From the NCBI GenBank assembly GCA_016704145.1, contig JADJAS010000007.1, positions 1,426,001-1,490,000 on the forward strand: a stretch of 64,000 bases of DNA, in the 5' to 3' direction. The position numbers were made by a program, and so were the translations under genes. Positions 24,228 to 33,062 of this stretch are shown one piece after another. The notes under the pieces were generated by a model. That model worked only from the letters and a program-made list of their open reading frames with translations, searched no databases and had not been told where the DNA came from. Positions within the stretch are counted from its first letter, which is position 1; the number at the start of each line of letters is the position of its first letter. The DNA comes from Rhodocyclaceae bacterium (lineage in GTDB: Bacteria; Pseudomonadota; Gammaproteobacteria; Burkholderiales; Rhodocyclaceae).

Positions 24228-25546
24228 GCCACATGACTCCCGCCGAGATTGTCTCGGAACTCGACAAGCACATCGTCGGCCAGGCGCGCGCCAAGCGTGC
24301 GGTGGCCATCGCCCTGCGCAACCGCTGGCGGCGCGCGCAGGTGGCGGAGCCGCTGCGTTCGGAAATCACGCCCAAGAACATCCTGATGATCGGCCCGACC
24401 GGCGTCGGCAAGACCGAGATCGCGCGCCGGCTGGCGCGGCTGGCCAACGCGCCCTTCGTCAAGGTCGAGGCGACCAAGTTCACCGAAGTCGGCTACGTCG
24501 GCCGCGACGTCGACACCATCATCCGCGACCTCGCCGAGACGGCGATCAAGGACGCCCGCGAATCGGCTATGAAGGCGGTGCGCGACCGTGCCATGGATGC
24601 CGCCGAGGATCGCGTGCTCGATGCGCTGTTGCCGCCGGCGAGAGTCAGTCCCGGCGAGACGCCGGAAGACTCGGGCACGCGGCAGAAATTCCGCAAGAAA
24701 CTGCGCGAGGGCGAACTCGACGACAAGGAAATCGACATCGAGGTCGCCGCGCCGAGCGCGTCGATGGAGATCTTCGCGCCGCCGGGCATGGAGGAACTGA
24801 CCCAGCAGATCCAGGGCATGTTCCAGAACATCGGCGGCGGCAAGCGCCGCTCGCGCAGGATGAAGATCGCCGACGCCATGAAGGCGCTGGCCGACGAGGA
24901 AGCGGCGCGCCTGATCAACGACGAGGACCTCAAGGCGCAGGCGTTGAAGAACGTCGAGCAGAATGGCATTGTCTTCCTCGACGAGATCGACAAGATCGCT
25001 TCGCGCTCGGAAATGCATGGCGCCGATGTTTCGCGTCAAGGCGTGCAGCGCGACCTCTTGCCGCTGGTCGAGGGCACGACGGTGTCGACCAAGTTCGGCA
25101 TGATCAAGACCGACCACATTCTGTTCATCGCCAGCGGCGCCTTCCATCTGTCGAAGCCGTCCGACCTGATTCCGGAACTGCAGGGCCGCTTCCCGATCCG
25201 CGTCGAACTCGACTCGCTTTCGGTGGACGACTTTGAACGCATCCTGACCCAGACCGATGCCTGTCTCACCCGTCAATACCAGGCGCTGCTCGACACCGAG
25301 TCGGTGACACTGGATTTTGCCGACGGCGGCATCCGCCGGCTGGCCGAGATTGCCTTCCAGGTGAACGAAAGGACCGAGAACATCGGCGCCCGCAGGCTTT
25401 ACACGGTCATGGAGAAGTTGCTGGAGGAGCTGTCGTTCGAAGCCGGCACGCGCGATGGCAAGGTGGTGGCCATCGATGCTGGCTATGTCGATGCCCGGCT
25501 GGCTGAACTGGCGGTCAACGAGGACTTGTCGCGCTACGTTCTCTGA
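24224..25546 (+). CDS. hslU: ATP-dependent protease ATPase subunit HslU
   Basis: A 440-residue AAA+ unfoldase partner of HslV. The start is MSHMTPAEIVSELDKHIVGQARAKRAVAIALRNRWRR. Walker A is GPTGVGKTEIARRLA, Walker B is GIVFLDEIDKIA, the I-domain runs from the second alpha region to RKKLREGELDDKEIDIEV, and the C-terminus ends LSRYVL, the docking tail inserted into HslV. A degenerate repeat copy gives RVSPGETP in the variable I-domain linker. Its 3' end overlaps the convergent RND pump gene by 13 nt. Confidence 0.96.
   Translation: MSHMTPAEIVSELDKHIVGQARAKRAVAIALRNRWRRAQVAEPLRSEITPKNILMIGPTGVGKTEIARRLARLANAPFVKVEATKFTEVGYVGRDVDTIIRDLAETAIKDARESAMKAVRDRAMDAAEDRVLDALLPPARVSPGETPEDSGTRQKFRKKLREGELDDKEIDIEVAAPSASMEIFAPPGMEELTQQIQGMFQNIGGGKRRSRRMKIADAMKALADEEAARLINDEDLKAQALKNVEQNGIVFLDEIDKIASRSEMHGADVSRQGVQRDLLPLVEGTTVSTKFGMIKTDHILFIASGAFHLSKPSDLIPELQGRFPIRVELDSLSVDDFERILTQTDACLTRQYQALLDTESVTLDFADGGIRRLAEIAFQVNERTENIGARRLYTVMEKLLEELSFEAGTRDGKVVAIDAGYVDARLAELAVNEDLSRYVL
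24641..24664 (+). repeat. Dispersed 24-bp repeat, copy 8 (in hslU I-domain)
   Basis: About 5 mismatches, the most degenerate clear copy. Sense orientation, encoding RVSPGETP in the variable I-domain loop of HslU. Confidence 0.65.
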
Positions 25547-28500
25547 CGGCGGCTCTCGATCAGGGAATAGACCGCCGGCACCACCACCAGCGTCAGCAGC
25601 GTCGATGAAATCATGCCGCCGATGACGGCGACGGCCAGCGGCTGCTGCGTTTCGGCGCCGGCACCCAGGCCGAACGAGGCGGGAGCGAGCGCCAAGATCA
25701 CCGTCGCCGAGGTCATCAGCACTGGCCGCATGCGTGTCGGACAGGCGTTGCGCAGCGCCGCGTCCACCGCCAGACCCTGCTCCCGGCGCTGATTGGTGAG
25801 ATCGACCAGCAGGATCGAATTCTTCGCCACCAGGCCGATCAGCAGCGTCAGGCCGATCATCGAAAAGATATTGAGCGTCTGGCCGAAGGCCCAGAGTGCC
25901 GCGACGCCGCCGACGATGGCCAGCGGCTGCGCCAGCATGACGATGGCCGGCTGCAGGAAGCTGTTGAACTGGCTGGCCAGCACCATGTAGAGCAGCACCA
26001 GGGCCAGGCTGAACGTGAAGACCATGTACTTCATGGTCTTGTCGAACTCTTCGGCCTGGCCGATCATCTTCACCTGATAGCCGGTGGGCAGGGTCTCGGC
26101 CGCGGTGCGCCGCACGACCTCGACCGCCTCGCCGAGCGGCAGCGTCGGCGTGGCATAGAACGTGGTCGAATACTGGAGATCGAACCGGCTGATGACCGCC
26201 GGACCCAACTTTTCCTCGAAAGCCGCCACCGAATCCAGGCGCACCATCTTGCCGTCCTTGCTGCGGATGAATATCTTCGACAGGTCCTTGGCCTGGGTGA
26301 ACTCGCCTTCCCTGGCCTTGACGCGAATGTCGTAACGCTGGCCATCGCCCGGCTCGTCGTTGAACTTGGCGAGATCGATGCCGCCGGTCAGCATGTTGAC
26401 CGCCAGCGCCACGTCGGCGGTGGACAGGTTGGCATTGGCGATGCGCAAGCGGTCGGGCTTGAACACCAGCTGCGGCAGGTCGAGCTGAAGGTCGCTATCA
26501 ACGCGGCCGATGCCTGGCGTCGCGGCGAACCTCTGCTGCAACTCGCGTGTCAGGCGGCCAATCTCGTCGAGATTGTTGCCGGTCAGGACGAACTGCAAGG
26601 GCTCGCCGCGACTGCCGGCGCCGACCAGCGACACCGGCGCGGCGAAGGCGCGCGCGCCCGGAATGGCCGCCAGCTCCTGGCGGATGGCGGCGATGACTTC
26701 GTGCTGGCTTTTCGCGCGCTCCTCGCGCGGCACCATGCGCACGATCACCAGCGCCTGGTTCACCTGGCCGGCCGTGCCGAGGCCGATCAGCGAAAATTCC
26801 GTGCGGATTTCCGGGTGGCCATTGAGGATGGCTTCCACTTCGTGCAGCTTGGCGTCGGTGTAATCGATGCTCGATCCCAGCGGCGTGCGCAGGGAAACGC
26901 GAAAGCGCGACTCGTCCTCGTCCGGCAGGAAGGTCTTGCCGACGTTGAGGAAGAAGAAGGCGCTGGTGGCGACGATCAGGGTGGTGACGATCACCACCCA
27001 CCAGCGGTGGCGCAGCGCGCGGTCGAGCAGGCGGACATAAAGTCGGTCGAGGCCGCCGAGAATGCCGTCGAGCAGGTGATAGAGGCGGCCGTGCTGCTTC
27101 TCGACGCGCAGGTAGCGCGAGCAGAGCATGGGCGTCAGCGTCAGCGAGACGAACAGCGAGACCAGCACGCCGAAGGTGACCACCACTGCGAAGGACCGGA
27201 AAAACTGGCCCATGATGCCCGAAAGGAAGATCACCGGCGCGAAGATCGAAACCAGCGAGAGGGTCGCGGCGATGACGGCGAACACCACCTCCTTGCTGCC
27301 GTTGACCGCCGCCGACACCGGCTCCGGGTCGATTTCCTCGCGGTGCCGGAAAATGTTTTCCAGCACGACGATGGCGTCATCCACGACGACGCCGATCAGC
27401 AGCAGCAGCGCCAGCATGGTCATGGAGTTGAGGGTGTAGCCGAAGAAGTAGATGACGGCGATGGCGCCGAGCAGCGATACCGGAATGGCCAGGGCGATGA
27501 TCAGCGTCGAGCGGATGGAGCGCAGGAAGAACCAGACCACCAGCGAGGCGAGCAAGGTGCCCTCGATCAGGTGCTGCTTGAGCGAATCGACGATGTCGAG
27601 GATGTAGGCGGCGTCGTCGGAAACGATGATGGCACGCATGCCGGGCGGCAATTGCGGCTCGATTTCGTTGATCACTTTTTCCCTGACGCGCTCGACGATG
27701 GCGACGGTGTTGGCGTTGGCGACCTTGATGACGGCCAGGCCGACCGTCATCTCGCCATTGAAGCGCGCCAGCTGGCGGTTGTCGGTCAGGCCGTCCTCCA
27801 GCTCGGCGACTTCGCGGAGCCGGATGGCCACGCCGTTGCGCTGACCCACGACTAGTTCGGCCAGGTTGTCGAGCGTGTGAAACTCCAGGTCGAGCTTGAC
27901 CAGGTTCTCGGTGGCCTGGCCGACGACGAAGCCGCCGGCCATCTGCACGTGCTCGCTGGCGAAGGCCGCGGCGATGTCCTGCGGCGAAATGGCCAGCGCC
28001 GCCATGCGGTCCGGCAGCAGGTTGACGCGGATGGTGCGGTCGCGGCGACCGCCGAGCCGGATTTCGCCGACGCCGTCGATGGTCTCGAGTTTCTTCTTGA
28101 TGACGTTGAGGGCGTACTGGTTCATCTGCTGCTGCGTGCGGTCGCCTTGCAGCGCCAGCCAGAAGATCGGCGAGGCGTTGGTTTCCATCTTGGCCACCAC
28201 CGGCGGATCGGTGTCCTTGGGCAGCCGGCGCAGCACCTGGTTGACCTTGGCCTGGACTTCGTTGAAGGCCACGTCGATGTTCTTCTCCAGGCCGAACGTC
28301 ACGTTGACCACCGAAACGCCGGGCGACGAGCTGGACATGATGTGCTCGATGCCCGGCACGCCATTGACGGACGTTTCGACGATATTGGTGATGCTGGCGT
28401 CAACGATGTCCGGATTGGCGCCCTTCAGCGTCGTGGTGACCGAGATCACCGGAAACTCGATGTAGGGCAGCCGATCCATGCCGATGCGGCTGATCGAGAT

Positions 28501-28578
28501 GATGCCGAACAGCACCAGCACCGCCGACAGCATCCACGCCAGGACGTGGCGCCTGACCGAAAGCTCCGGCAGCGTCAT
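25534..28578 (-). CDS. RND efflux transporter, HAE-1/AcrB-type permease
   Basis: A 1014-residue inner-membrane RND pump with the usual start MTLPELSVRRHVLAWMLSAVLVLFGIIS. The porter domain includes PGIEHIMSSSSPGVSVVNVTF. The TM4 proton-relay motif is GVVVDDAIVVLENIFRHREE, and the second half has GLTLLIGLVAKNSILLVD with LALAPASFGLGAGAETQQPLA. The substrate range is not readable; proton-driven export of drugs or solvents is the family role. It overlaps its adaptor gene by 4 nt (ATGA). No outer-membrane TolC-type gene is adjacent. Confidence 0.93.
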   Translation of the reverse strand: MTLPELSVRRHVLAWMLSAVLVLFGIISISRIGMDRLPYIEFPVISVTTTLKGANPDIVDASITNIVETSVNGVPGIEHIMSSSSPGVSVVNVTFGLEKNIDVAFNEVQAKVNQVLRRLPKDTDPPVVAKMETNASPIFWLALQGDRTQQQMNQYALNVIKKKLETIDGVGEIRLGGRRDRTIRVNLLPDRMAALAISPQDIAAAFASEHVQMAGGFVVGQATENLVKLDLEFHTLDNLAELVVGQRNGVAIRLREVAELEDGLTDNRQLARFNGEMTVGLAVIKVANANTVAIVERVREKVINEIEPQLPPGMRAIIVSDDAAYILDIVDSLKQHLIEGTLLASLVVWFFLRSIRSTLIIALAIPVSLLGAIAVIYFFGYTLNSMTMLALLLLIGVVVDDAIVVLENIFRHREEIDPEPVSAAVNGSKEVVFAVIAATLSLVSIFAPVIFLSGIMGQFFRSFAVVVTFGVLVSLFVSLTLTPMLCSRYLRVEKQHGRLYHLLDGILGGLDRLYVRLLDRALRHRWWVVIVTTLIVATSAFFFLNVGKTFLPDEDESRFRVSLRTPLGSSIDYTDAKLHEVEAILNGHPEIRTEFSLIGLGTAGQVNQALVIVRMVPREERAKSQHEVIAAIRQELAAIPGARAFAAPVSLVGAGSRGEPLQFVLTGNNLDEIGRLTRELQQRFAATPGIGRVDSDLQLDLPQLVFKPDRLRIANANLSTADVALAVNMLTGGIDLAKFNDEPGDGQRYDIRVKAREGEFTQAKDLSKIFIRSKDGKMVRLDSVAAFEEKLGPAVISRFDLQYSTTFYATPTLPLGEAVEVVRRTAAETLPTGYQVKMIGQAEEFDKTMKYMVFTFSLALVLLYMVLASQFNSFLQPAIVMLAQPLAIVGGVAALWAFGQTLNIFSMIGLTLLIGLVAKNSILLVDLTNQRREQGLAVDAALRNACPTRMRPVLMTSATVILALAPASFGLGAGAETQQPLAVAVIGGMISSTLLTLVVVPAVYSLIESRRQRT

Positions 28579-29696
28579 GGGCGGGGCTTGTCCGGCGTGC
28601 CGTCGGCGCTGACTTTGGCGGGTTCCTTGATCGCGACGGCGGCGTTGTCGGTGAGGAAGCCGGCGCCATCCAGCGCCACGGTTTCGCCGCCGGCGAGACC
28701 TTCAAGCACCTCGACGCGACCGCCGCGCTTGGCGCCGGCCTTGATGACCTTCTGGTGCGCCTTCGCTTGTTCGCCGCCGGCCTCGATGATGTAGACGACC
28801 TTGCCGGCGGGACGCAGCACCACGCTTTGCTCGGGTACGGTGAGCGCGCTGGCCTTGGTGGCGACGCTGACGGCGCCATTGACCGTGCCGCCGCCGCGCA
28901 GCGTGCCATCGTTGTCGATGTCGGCCAGCACGTCGAGCGAGCGGCTGCCCTCGATGATGCCCGGGCGGATGTCGTGAATGCGGCTCGTGTAGACCCGGCC
29001 TGGCGCCGACGGCGAGGTCAGCCGCACGGCCATGCCCTTGCGCAGACGATTCGCCGCGCTTTCCGGGAAGGGCAGGTGCGCCCTCAGTTTCCCGGGAGCC
29101 ACCAGCTGGAACAACGGATCGCCGACTTTGACATAGTCGCCCGGCGCCACGATCTGGATCTCGACGACGCCGTCGATCGGCGCGCGCACTTGCGTCTTGC
29201 CCAGGTTGCGGCGGCTGCTGTCGGCGCGCGCGCGCGCCGCGTCGAGCTGCGCGACCACGGCGGCGCGCTGGGCGGTGATGTCGTCGCCGGCGTTCTTGGA
29301 CAGAAAGCCTTGGGCGACGAGCGCCTGCTGGCGTTCCAGCAGGCGGCCCTGCTGGGCGGCGAGCGCTTCCAGCCGGCGCACTTCCGCCTCGTCGGCGCGA
29401 TGTTGCAGCGCGACGTCGCCCGGGTCGATGACGGCCATGACCTGCCCCCCCTTGACCACCGTGCCGGTGCGGGCGAGCACCTTCGTCACCCGGCCGGCGA
29501 CTTCGGCGCCGACCTTGGGATCGGCCAGCACTTCCAGCGTGCCCAGCGTTTCCTCGACCACCTCGAAATCGCCCGGGATCACCTGGGTCACGGTGATCTG
29601 CGCCGGCGGCGGCCCGCCACGGGGTTTCTCCTGGGCAGGCTTGCCGCAGGCGAACAACAGGGGCAACAAGAGGCAGAGGATGGGAGAGGTACGCAT
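28575..29696 (-). CDS. RND efflux periplasmic adaptor (membrane fusion lipoprotein)
   Basis: A 373-residue HlyD/AcrA-type adaptor. The signal with lipobox is MRTSPILCLLLPLLFAC, then GKPAQEKPRGG. A lipoyl/barrel-sandwich half (KVGAEVAGRVTKVLARTGTVVKGGQVMAVIDPGD) and a hairpin coiled coil (DEAEVRRLEALAAQQGRLLERQQ) follow. Next come the returning lipoyl half (VRAPIDGVVEIQIVAPGDYVKVGDPLFQLV) and the beta-barrel. ATG 29696 is preceded directly by an in-frame GTG. The C-terminal tail EPAKVSADGTPDKPRP contains a repeat copy. It links the pump to an outer-membrane channel encoded elsewhere. Confidence 0.9.
   Translation of the reverse strand: MRTSPILCLLLPLLFACGKPAQEKPRGGPPPAQITVTQVIPGDFEVVEETLGTLEVLADPKVGAEVAGRVTKVLARTGTVVKGGQVMAVIDPGDVALQHRADEAEVRRLEALAAQQGRLLERQQALVAQGFLSKNAGDDITAQRAAVVAQLDAARARADSSRRNLGKTQVRAPIDGVVEIQIVAPGDYVKVGDPLFQLVAPGKLRAHLPFPESAANRLRKGMAVRLTSPSAPGRVYTSRIHDIRPGIIEGSRSLDVLADIDNDGTLRGGGTVNGAVSVATKASALTVPEQSVVLRPAGKVVYIIEAGGEQAKAHQKVIKAGAKRGGRVEVLEGLAGGETVALDGAGFLTDNAAVAIKEPAKVSADGTPDKPRP
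28593..28616 (-). repeat. Dispersed 24-bp repeat, copy 9 (C-terminal tail of RND adaptor)
   Basis: Four mismatches, clustered in the middle. Sense orientation, encoding KVSADGTP in the last 12 residues of the adaptor. Confidence 0.7.
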
Positions 29697-30970
29697 CACG
29701 GCAGGAGCGATTCGTTGGCGAACAATTCGGTAATGGTCTCGCGGCGGCGGATCGGATGCATCCGGTCGCCGTCGATCATGACTTCGGCGGCACGAGGCCG
29801 GGTATTGTAGTTGGAACTCATGGCCATGCCATAGGCGCCGGCGGACATGACGGCCAGCAGGTCGCCGGGGGCGAGCGACAGCTCGCGGGCATGGCCGAGA
29901 AAGTCGCCCGATTCGCAGATCGGCCCGACGATCTCGTAGCTGCGCGATGGCGCTGGCGTACCGCCATGGCTGACTTTGCCGCTCACGTTGACGATTGCAT
30001 GCCAGGCGTCGTAAAGCGCGGGACGGGCCAGGTCGTTCATGGCGGCGTCGACGACGGCGAAGTTCTTCGACTCGCCGTGCTTCAGCAGCTCCACGCGCGT
30101 CAGCAGCAGGCCGGCATTGCCGACCAGCGAGCGGCCGGGTTCGAACACCAGTTGTTCCTTGCGATCGCGCATCACCGCCAGCAAGGGCGCCAGGTACTCG
30201 GCCACGGTCGGCACGGCCTCGTCGCGGTAACGGATGCCCAGGCCGCCGCCCAGGTCGATGTGATGCAGATCGATGCCATCGGCGGTCAGCGCGTCGACCA
30301 GGCCGACGATTTTCGCGGCGGCTGCCGCCGCCGGCGCCGGGTCGAGCAGCTGCGAGCCGATGTGGCAGTCGATGCCGCGCACAGCCAGTCCCGGCAGTTC
30401 GGCGGCGCGGCGGTAGAGCGCCAGCGCCGCCTCGAAAGGCACGCCGAACTTGGATGACTTGAGGCCGGTGGCGATGTACGGGTGTGTCCTGGCGTCGACG
30501 TCGGGATTGACCCGCAACGACACCGGCGCCTGGCGGCCAAGCTCGAGCGCGACCGCGTTCAGTGTTTCGAGCTCGGCGGCCGACTCGACGTTGAAGCAGA
30601 AGATGCCGGCTTCCAGCGCCTGGCGCATCTCCGCGCGCGACTTGCCGACGCCCGAAAAGAGCACCTTGCCCGGGTCGCCGCCGGCGGCGAGCACGCGCGC
30701 CAGTTCGCCGCCCGAAACGATGTCGAAACCGGCGCCAAGTCGGGCGAATACATCGAGAATGGCCAGGTTCGAATTGGCCTTGACGGCATAGCAGACCAAG
30801 GCGTCGCGGCCGGCCAGCGCATCGCGATAGGCTTGGTAGGCCGAAGTGAGGGCGGCGCGCGAATAGACGTAACAGGGCGTACCGAAACGCGCCGCCACGT
30901 CGGCGAGCGTCACGCCCTCGACGCGGGGCAACTCACCCTCGCCCGAAAATGCCGTCATCCTTGCCGTCAT
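29696..30970 (-). CDS. lysA: Diaminopimelate decarboxylase
   Basis: A 424-residue PLP-dependent enzyme making lysine from meso-diaminopimelate. The PLP lysine is in VCYAVKANSNLAIL. Other signatures are FDIVSGGELARVL, KSSKFGVP, GIDCHIGSQLLD, the glycine-rich IDLGGGLGI, FEPGRSLVGNAG and the C-terminal SAGAYGMAMSSNYNTRPRAAEV. The start MTAR at 30970 overlaps the lptM stop, the common lptM-lysA arrangement. A repeat copy encodes KVSHGGTP in the loop of the second domain before SYEIVGPICESGD, the conserved active-site Cys/Glu segment. Confidence 0.96.
   Translation of the reverse strand: MTARMTAFSGEGELPRVEGVTLADVAARFGTPCYVYSRAALTSAYQAYRDALAGRDALVCYAVKANSNLAILDVFARLGAGFDIVSGGELARVLAAGGDPGKVLFSGVGKSRAEMRQALEAGIFCFNVESAAELETLNAVALELGRQAPVSLRVNPDVDARTHPYIATGLKSSKFGVPFEAALALYRRAAELPGLAVRGIDCHIGSQLLDPAPAAAAAAKIVGLVDALTADGIDLHHIDLGGGLGIRYRDEAVPTVAEYLAPLLAVMRDRKEQLVFEPGRSLVGNAGLLLTRVELLKHGESKNFAVVDAAMNDLARPALYDAWHAIVNVSGKVSHGGTPAPSRSYEIVGPICESGDFLGHARELSLAPGDLLAVMSAGAYGMAMSSNYNTRPRAAEVMIDGDRMHPIRRRETITELFANESLLP
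29954..29977 (-). repeat. Dispersed 24-bp repeat, copy 10 (in lysA)
   Basis: Two mismatches. Sense orientation, encoding KVSHGGTP in a variable loop of LysA just before the conserved active-site segment of the second domain. Confidence 0.85.
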
Positions 30971-31143
30971 TGACCAACTCCGCCAATGGTGCTGCTACCA
31001 TCGCCGGGCGGCGCCAGCCTTGCGTCGGGCACCGACGCGGCGGGCTTGCTGGTCGGCAGGGTCAGCGGCCCCTTGGTGCCGCAGCCGGCGGCGCCAACAG
31101 CCACGATGGCCAGCAGGCTGACGAGAACGGGAACGGGATGCAT
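30967..31143 (-). CDS. lptM: LptM (YifL-like) small lipoprotein
   Basis: A 58-residue lipoprotein. The signal peptide MHPVPVLVSLLAIVAVGAAGC ends in a lipobox, and the mature start CGTKGPLTLP is the family signature. LptM assists maturation of the LptDE lipopolysaccharide translocon in E. coli. It sits in its usual place between the divergent cyaY and the downstream lysA, whose ATG overlaps its stop. Confidence 0.92.
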   Translation of the reverse strand: MHPVPVLVSLLAIVAVGAAGCGTKGPLTLPTSKPAASVPDARLAPPGDGSSTIGGVGQ

Positions 31144-31187
31144 GGCGAAGTTTCAAAGGCAGAACCTAATGTTAACATGGCGGGATC

Positions 31188-31505
31188 ATGGAAGAACGTG
31201 AATTCAATCTCCTGGCCGACCGGATGCTCGCCAGCATCGAGGACGCCATCGACGGTTGCGGCGCCGATGTCGATCTCGAGGTCAAGCCCGGCGGCGTGCT
31301 CGAACTGGAGTTCGACGACGGCGGCAAGATCATCATCAACCGCCATTCCGCGGCCCGGGAAATCTGGGTCGCGGCCCGCTCCGGCGGCTACCACTTCCGG
31401 CCGGAAGGGGGCCGCTGGATCGGCACCCGCGACGGCGAGGAACTCATGACGGCCATCGCCCGCTGCATGGCCGAACAGTCCGGAAGACCGGTTTCCCTGG
31501 CCTGA
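31188..31505 (+). CDS. cyaY: Frataxin-like iron-sulfur assembly protein CyaY
   Basis: A 105-residue bacterial frataxin. The acidic N-terminal helix (EEREFNLLADRMLASIEDAIDG) is followed by the beta-sheet motif GGVLELEFDDGGKIIINRHSAAREIWVAARSGGYHF and the C-terminal helix GEELMTAIARCMAEQ. It modulates iron delivery and IscS activity in Fe-S assembly. It is divergent from lptM across 44 bp, a conserved arrangement. Confidence 0.95.
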   Translation: MEEREFNLLADRMLASIEDAIDGCGADVDLEVKPGGVLELEFDDGGKIIINRHSAAREIWVAARSGGYHFRPEGGRWIGTRDGEELMTAIARCMAEQSGRPVSLA

Positions 31506-31625
31506 GGGGCGTGGCGCCGGCCGGTGCCTTGCGTTCGTCCGCCGGATTCGACCGTTGGTCGGCCATGCGTTGCACTTGCCCGGCGACAGGCCTAGAAAGC
31601 ACTCTGAGGTCAAGGGAGATACTTC

Positions 31626-32042
31626 ATGGCACACGCGCGAACGCTCGGCAGGCGGGAATCCAAGGGTTTCACACTGATCGAAATGATGATCGTGGTGGCG
31701 ATCGTCGCCATTCTCGGCGCGCTCGCCCTGCCAGCCTATAGCGACTACGTGCGGCGCGGCAAGATTCCCGAGGCCACCACCGGCCTTTCTCAGGGCCGTG
31801 TCGGTCTGGAGCAGTGGTTCCAGGACAACCGGAGCTACGCCGGCGGCCCTTGCCCCGGCGATACCAAGAACTTCACTTTTGCCTGCAACACCGGGGCGAC
31901 CACTTTCGACATCACCGCCACCGGGCTCGGCGACATGGCGGTTTTCAGCTACACGATCGATCAGTCGAACGCCAGGACATCGGCGACGCCATGGGGCAAC
32001 GGCGCGACCTGCTGGATCGCGCGCAAGGGCGACTCATGCTGA
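31626..32042 (+). CDS. pilE: Type IV pilin (PilE-like)
   Basis: A 138-residue type IVa pilin. The prepilin leader MAHARTLGRRESKG is cleaved before FTLIEMMIVVAIVAILGALALPAYSDYVRR; Glu5 is present. The globular part has four cysteines (GGPCPG, FACNT, ATCWI, GDSC), enough for two disulfides. A ribosome-binding site AGGGAG precedes the ATG. It heads the minor pilin cluster and its stop overlaps fimT. It could be a major pilin, a minor pilin or a ComP-like DNA-binding pilin; the sequence alone does not decide. Confidence 0.88.
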   Translation: MAHARTLGRRESKGFTLIEMMIVVAIVAILGALALPAYSDYVRRGKIPEATTGLSQGRVGLEQWFQDNRSYAGGPCPGDTKNFTFACNTGATTFDITATGLGDMAVFSYTIDQSNARTSATPWGNGATCWIARKGDSC

Positions 32043-32653
32043 GTCATCGCGGCGCGCCGGGGATGCGCGGCATTACGCTGATCGAGACCATGATCACGAT
32101 CACGATTCTTGGCATTCTGGTGGCCCTGGCGATGCCTGCGATCGGCGACTGGCTGCTGAACACCCGGCTGCGCAACGCGGCGGAATCGATCCAGAACGGC
32201 CTGCAGATGGCCCGTAACGAGGCGGTGCGCTGCAACGTGCCGGTGGAGTTCATGCTCGATCCCGCCTACGACTCCTCCTGGACCATCCAGGCCGCCTATC
32301 CCGCGCTGCCGACCCCTTGTCGGGACGCCATCCCGCAGTGGCCGATCATTCAATCGCGACCGGCTGAAGAAGGCTCGAGGAACGCGTTGCTCGACCCGAC
32401 GCCGGCCAACGCAACCACCGTCACGTTCGATGGCCTGGGCCGCCGCGTCGCCGCCAATGCCGATGCCAGCGTGGTCATGACGCGCATCTGCGTCGACCTG
32501 GAAACCGCGGTGCTCGACGCCACCCGCACGCGCGACCTCGAACTCAACATCGAAAGCGGCGGCGGCGTGCGCATGTGCGATCCGAAGGTCTCGGATGTCA
32601 ACGACACGCGTTTCTGCCCGAGTCGCGCCGCCAGCAGTTGCACGGGCCGGTAG
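32036..32653 (+). CDS. fimT: Minor pilin FimT/GspH family
   Basis: A 205-residue pseudopilin with leader MLSHRGAPGMRG and methylated-helix start ITLIETMITITILGILVALAMPAIGDWLLNTRLRNAAESIQNGLQMARNEAVRCN. The RNAAESIQNGLQMARNEA stretch is characteristic of FimT/FimU/GspH. The start at 32036 overlaps the pilE stop; ATG 32063 is an alternative. The residue before the hydrophobic helix is Gly-Ile rather than Gly-Phe. Probably part of the pilus tip priming complex; FimT homologues bind DNA in transformation. Confidence 0.87.
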   Translation: MLSHRGAPGMRGITLIETMITITILGILVALAMPAIGDWLLNTRLRNAAESIQNGLQMARNEAVRCNVPVEFMLDPAYDSSWTIQAAYPALPTPCRDAIPQWPIIQSRPAEEGSRNALLDPTPANATTVTFDGLGRRVAANADASVVMTRICVDLETAVLDATRTRDLELNIESGGGVRMCDPKVSDVNDTRFCPSRAASSCTGR

Positions 32654-32665
32654 GGAGACGCCTTC

Positions 32666-33061
32666 ATGAAGCTGCCTCGTCCTTTCCGCAAGCGCGGCCC
32701 GGTTGGCCAGGCGGGCGTCGTCCTGATCGAAGTCTTGGTCGGCGTCCTGGTGTTCTCGATCGGCATTCTCGCCATCGTCGGCTTGCAGGCCTTCGCCGTC
32801 GAGCAGGTATCGGACGCGAAATACCGGCTGGACGCCAGCATGATCGCCAACCAGTACATCGGCCGGATGTGGGTCGATCAGGCCAGCCTCGGTAATTACG
32901 TCACCGCCGACCAGGCAGTCGCGGAGTTGCCGGACGGCAAGCTGACCATCACGGTGGTCGGGACCAGCGATGTCACCGTCACGGTCGCCTGGACGCCGCC
33001 GCACAGCGGCGTCGAGCATACCTTCTCGCAGGTGGCGCGGATCAATCCCGCCGGAGGCTGA
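32666..33061 (+). CDS. pilV: Minor pilin PilV
   Basis: A 131-residue minor pilin with leader ending QAG, then VVLIEVLVGVLVFSIGILAIVGLQAFAVEQVSDAKYRLDASMIANQYIGRMW. The run GILAIVGLQ with AxxxxDAKYR is typical of PilV. It lies 12 nt after fimT and 1 nt before the pilW GTG start. It forms the tip complex with FimT, PilW, PilX and PilY1 in characterised pilus systems. Confidence 0.87.
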   Translation: MKLPRPFRKRGPVGQAGVVLIEVLVGVLVFSIGILAIVGLQAFAVEQVSDAKYRLDASMIANQYIGRMWVDQASLGNYVTADQAVAELPDGKLTITVVGTSDVTVTVAWTPPHSGVEHTFSQVARINPAGG

Positions 33062-33062
33062 A

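Noticed and set aside
31506..31625. Possible sigma54 promoter upstream of pilE (GG...GC spacing).
   Set aside because: The best candidates have 9 or 13 bases between GG and GC instead of 10, and the flanking consensus is absent.
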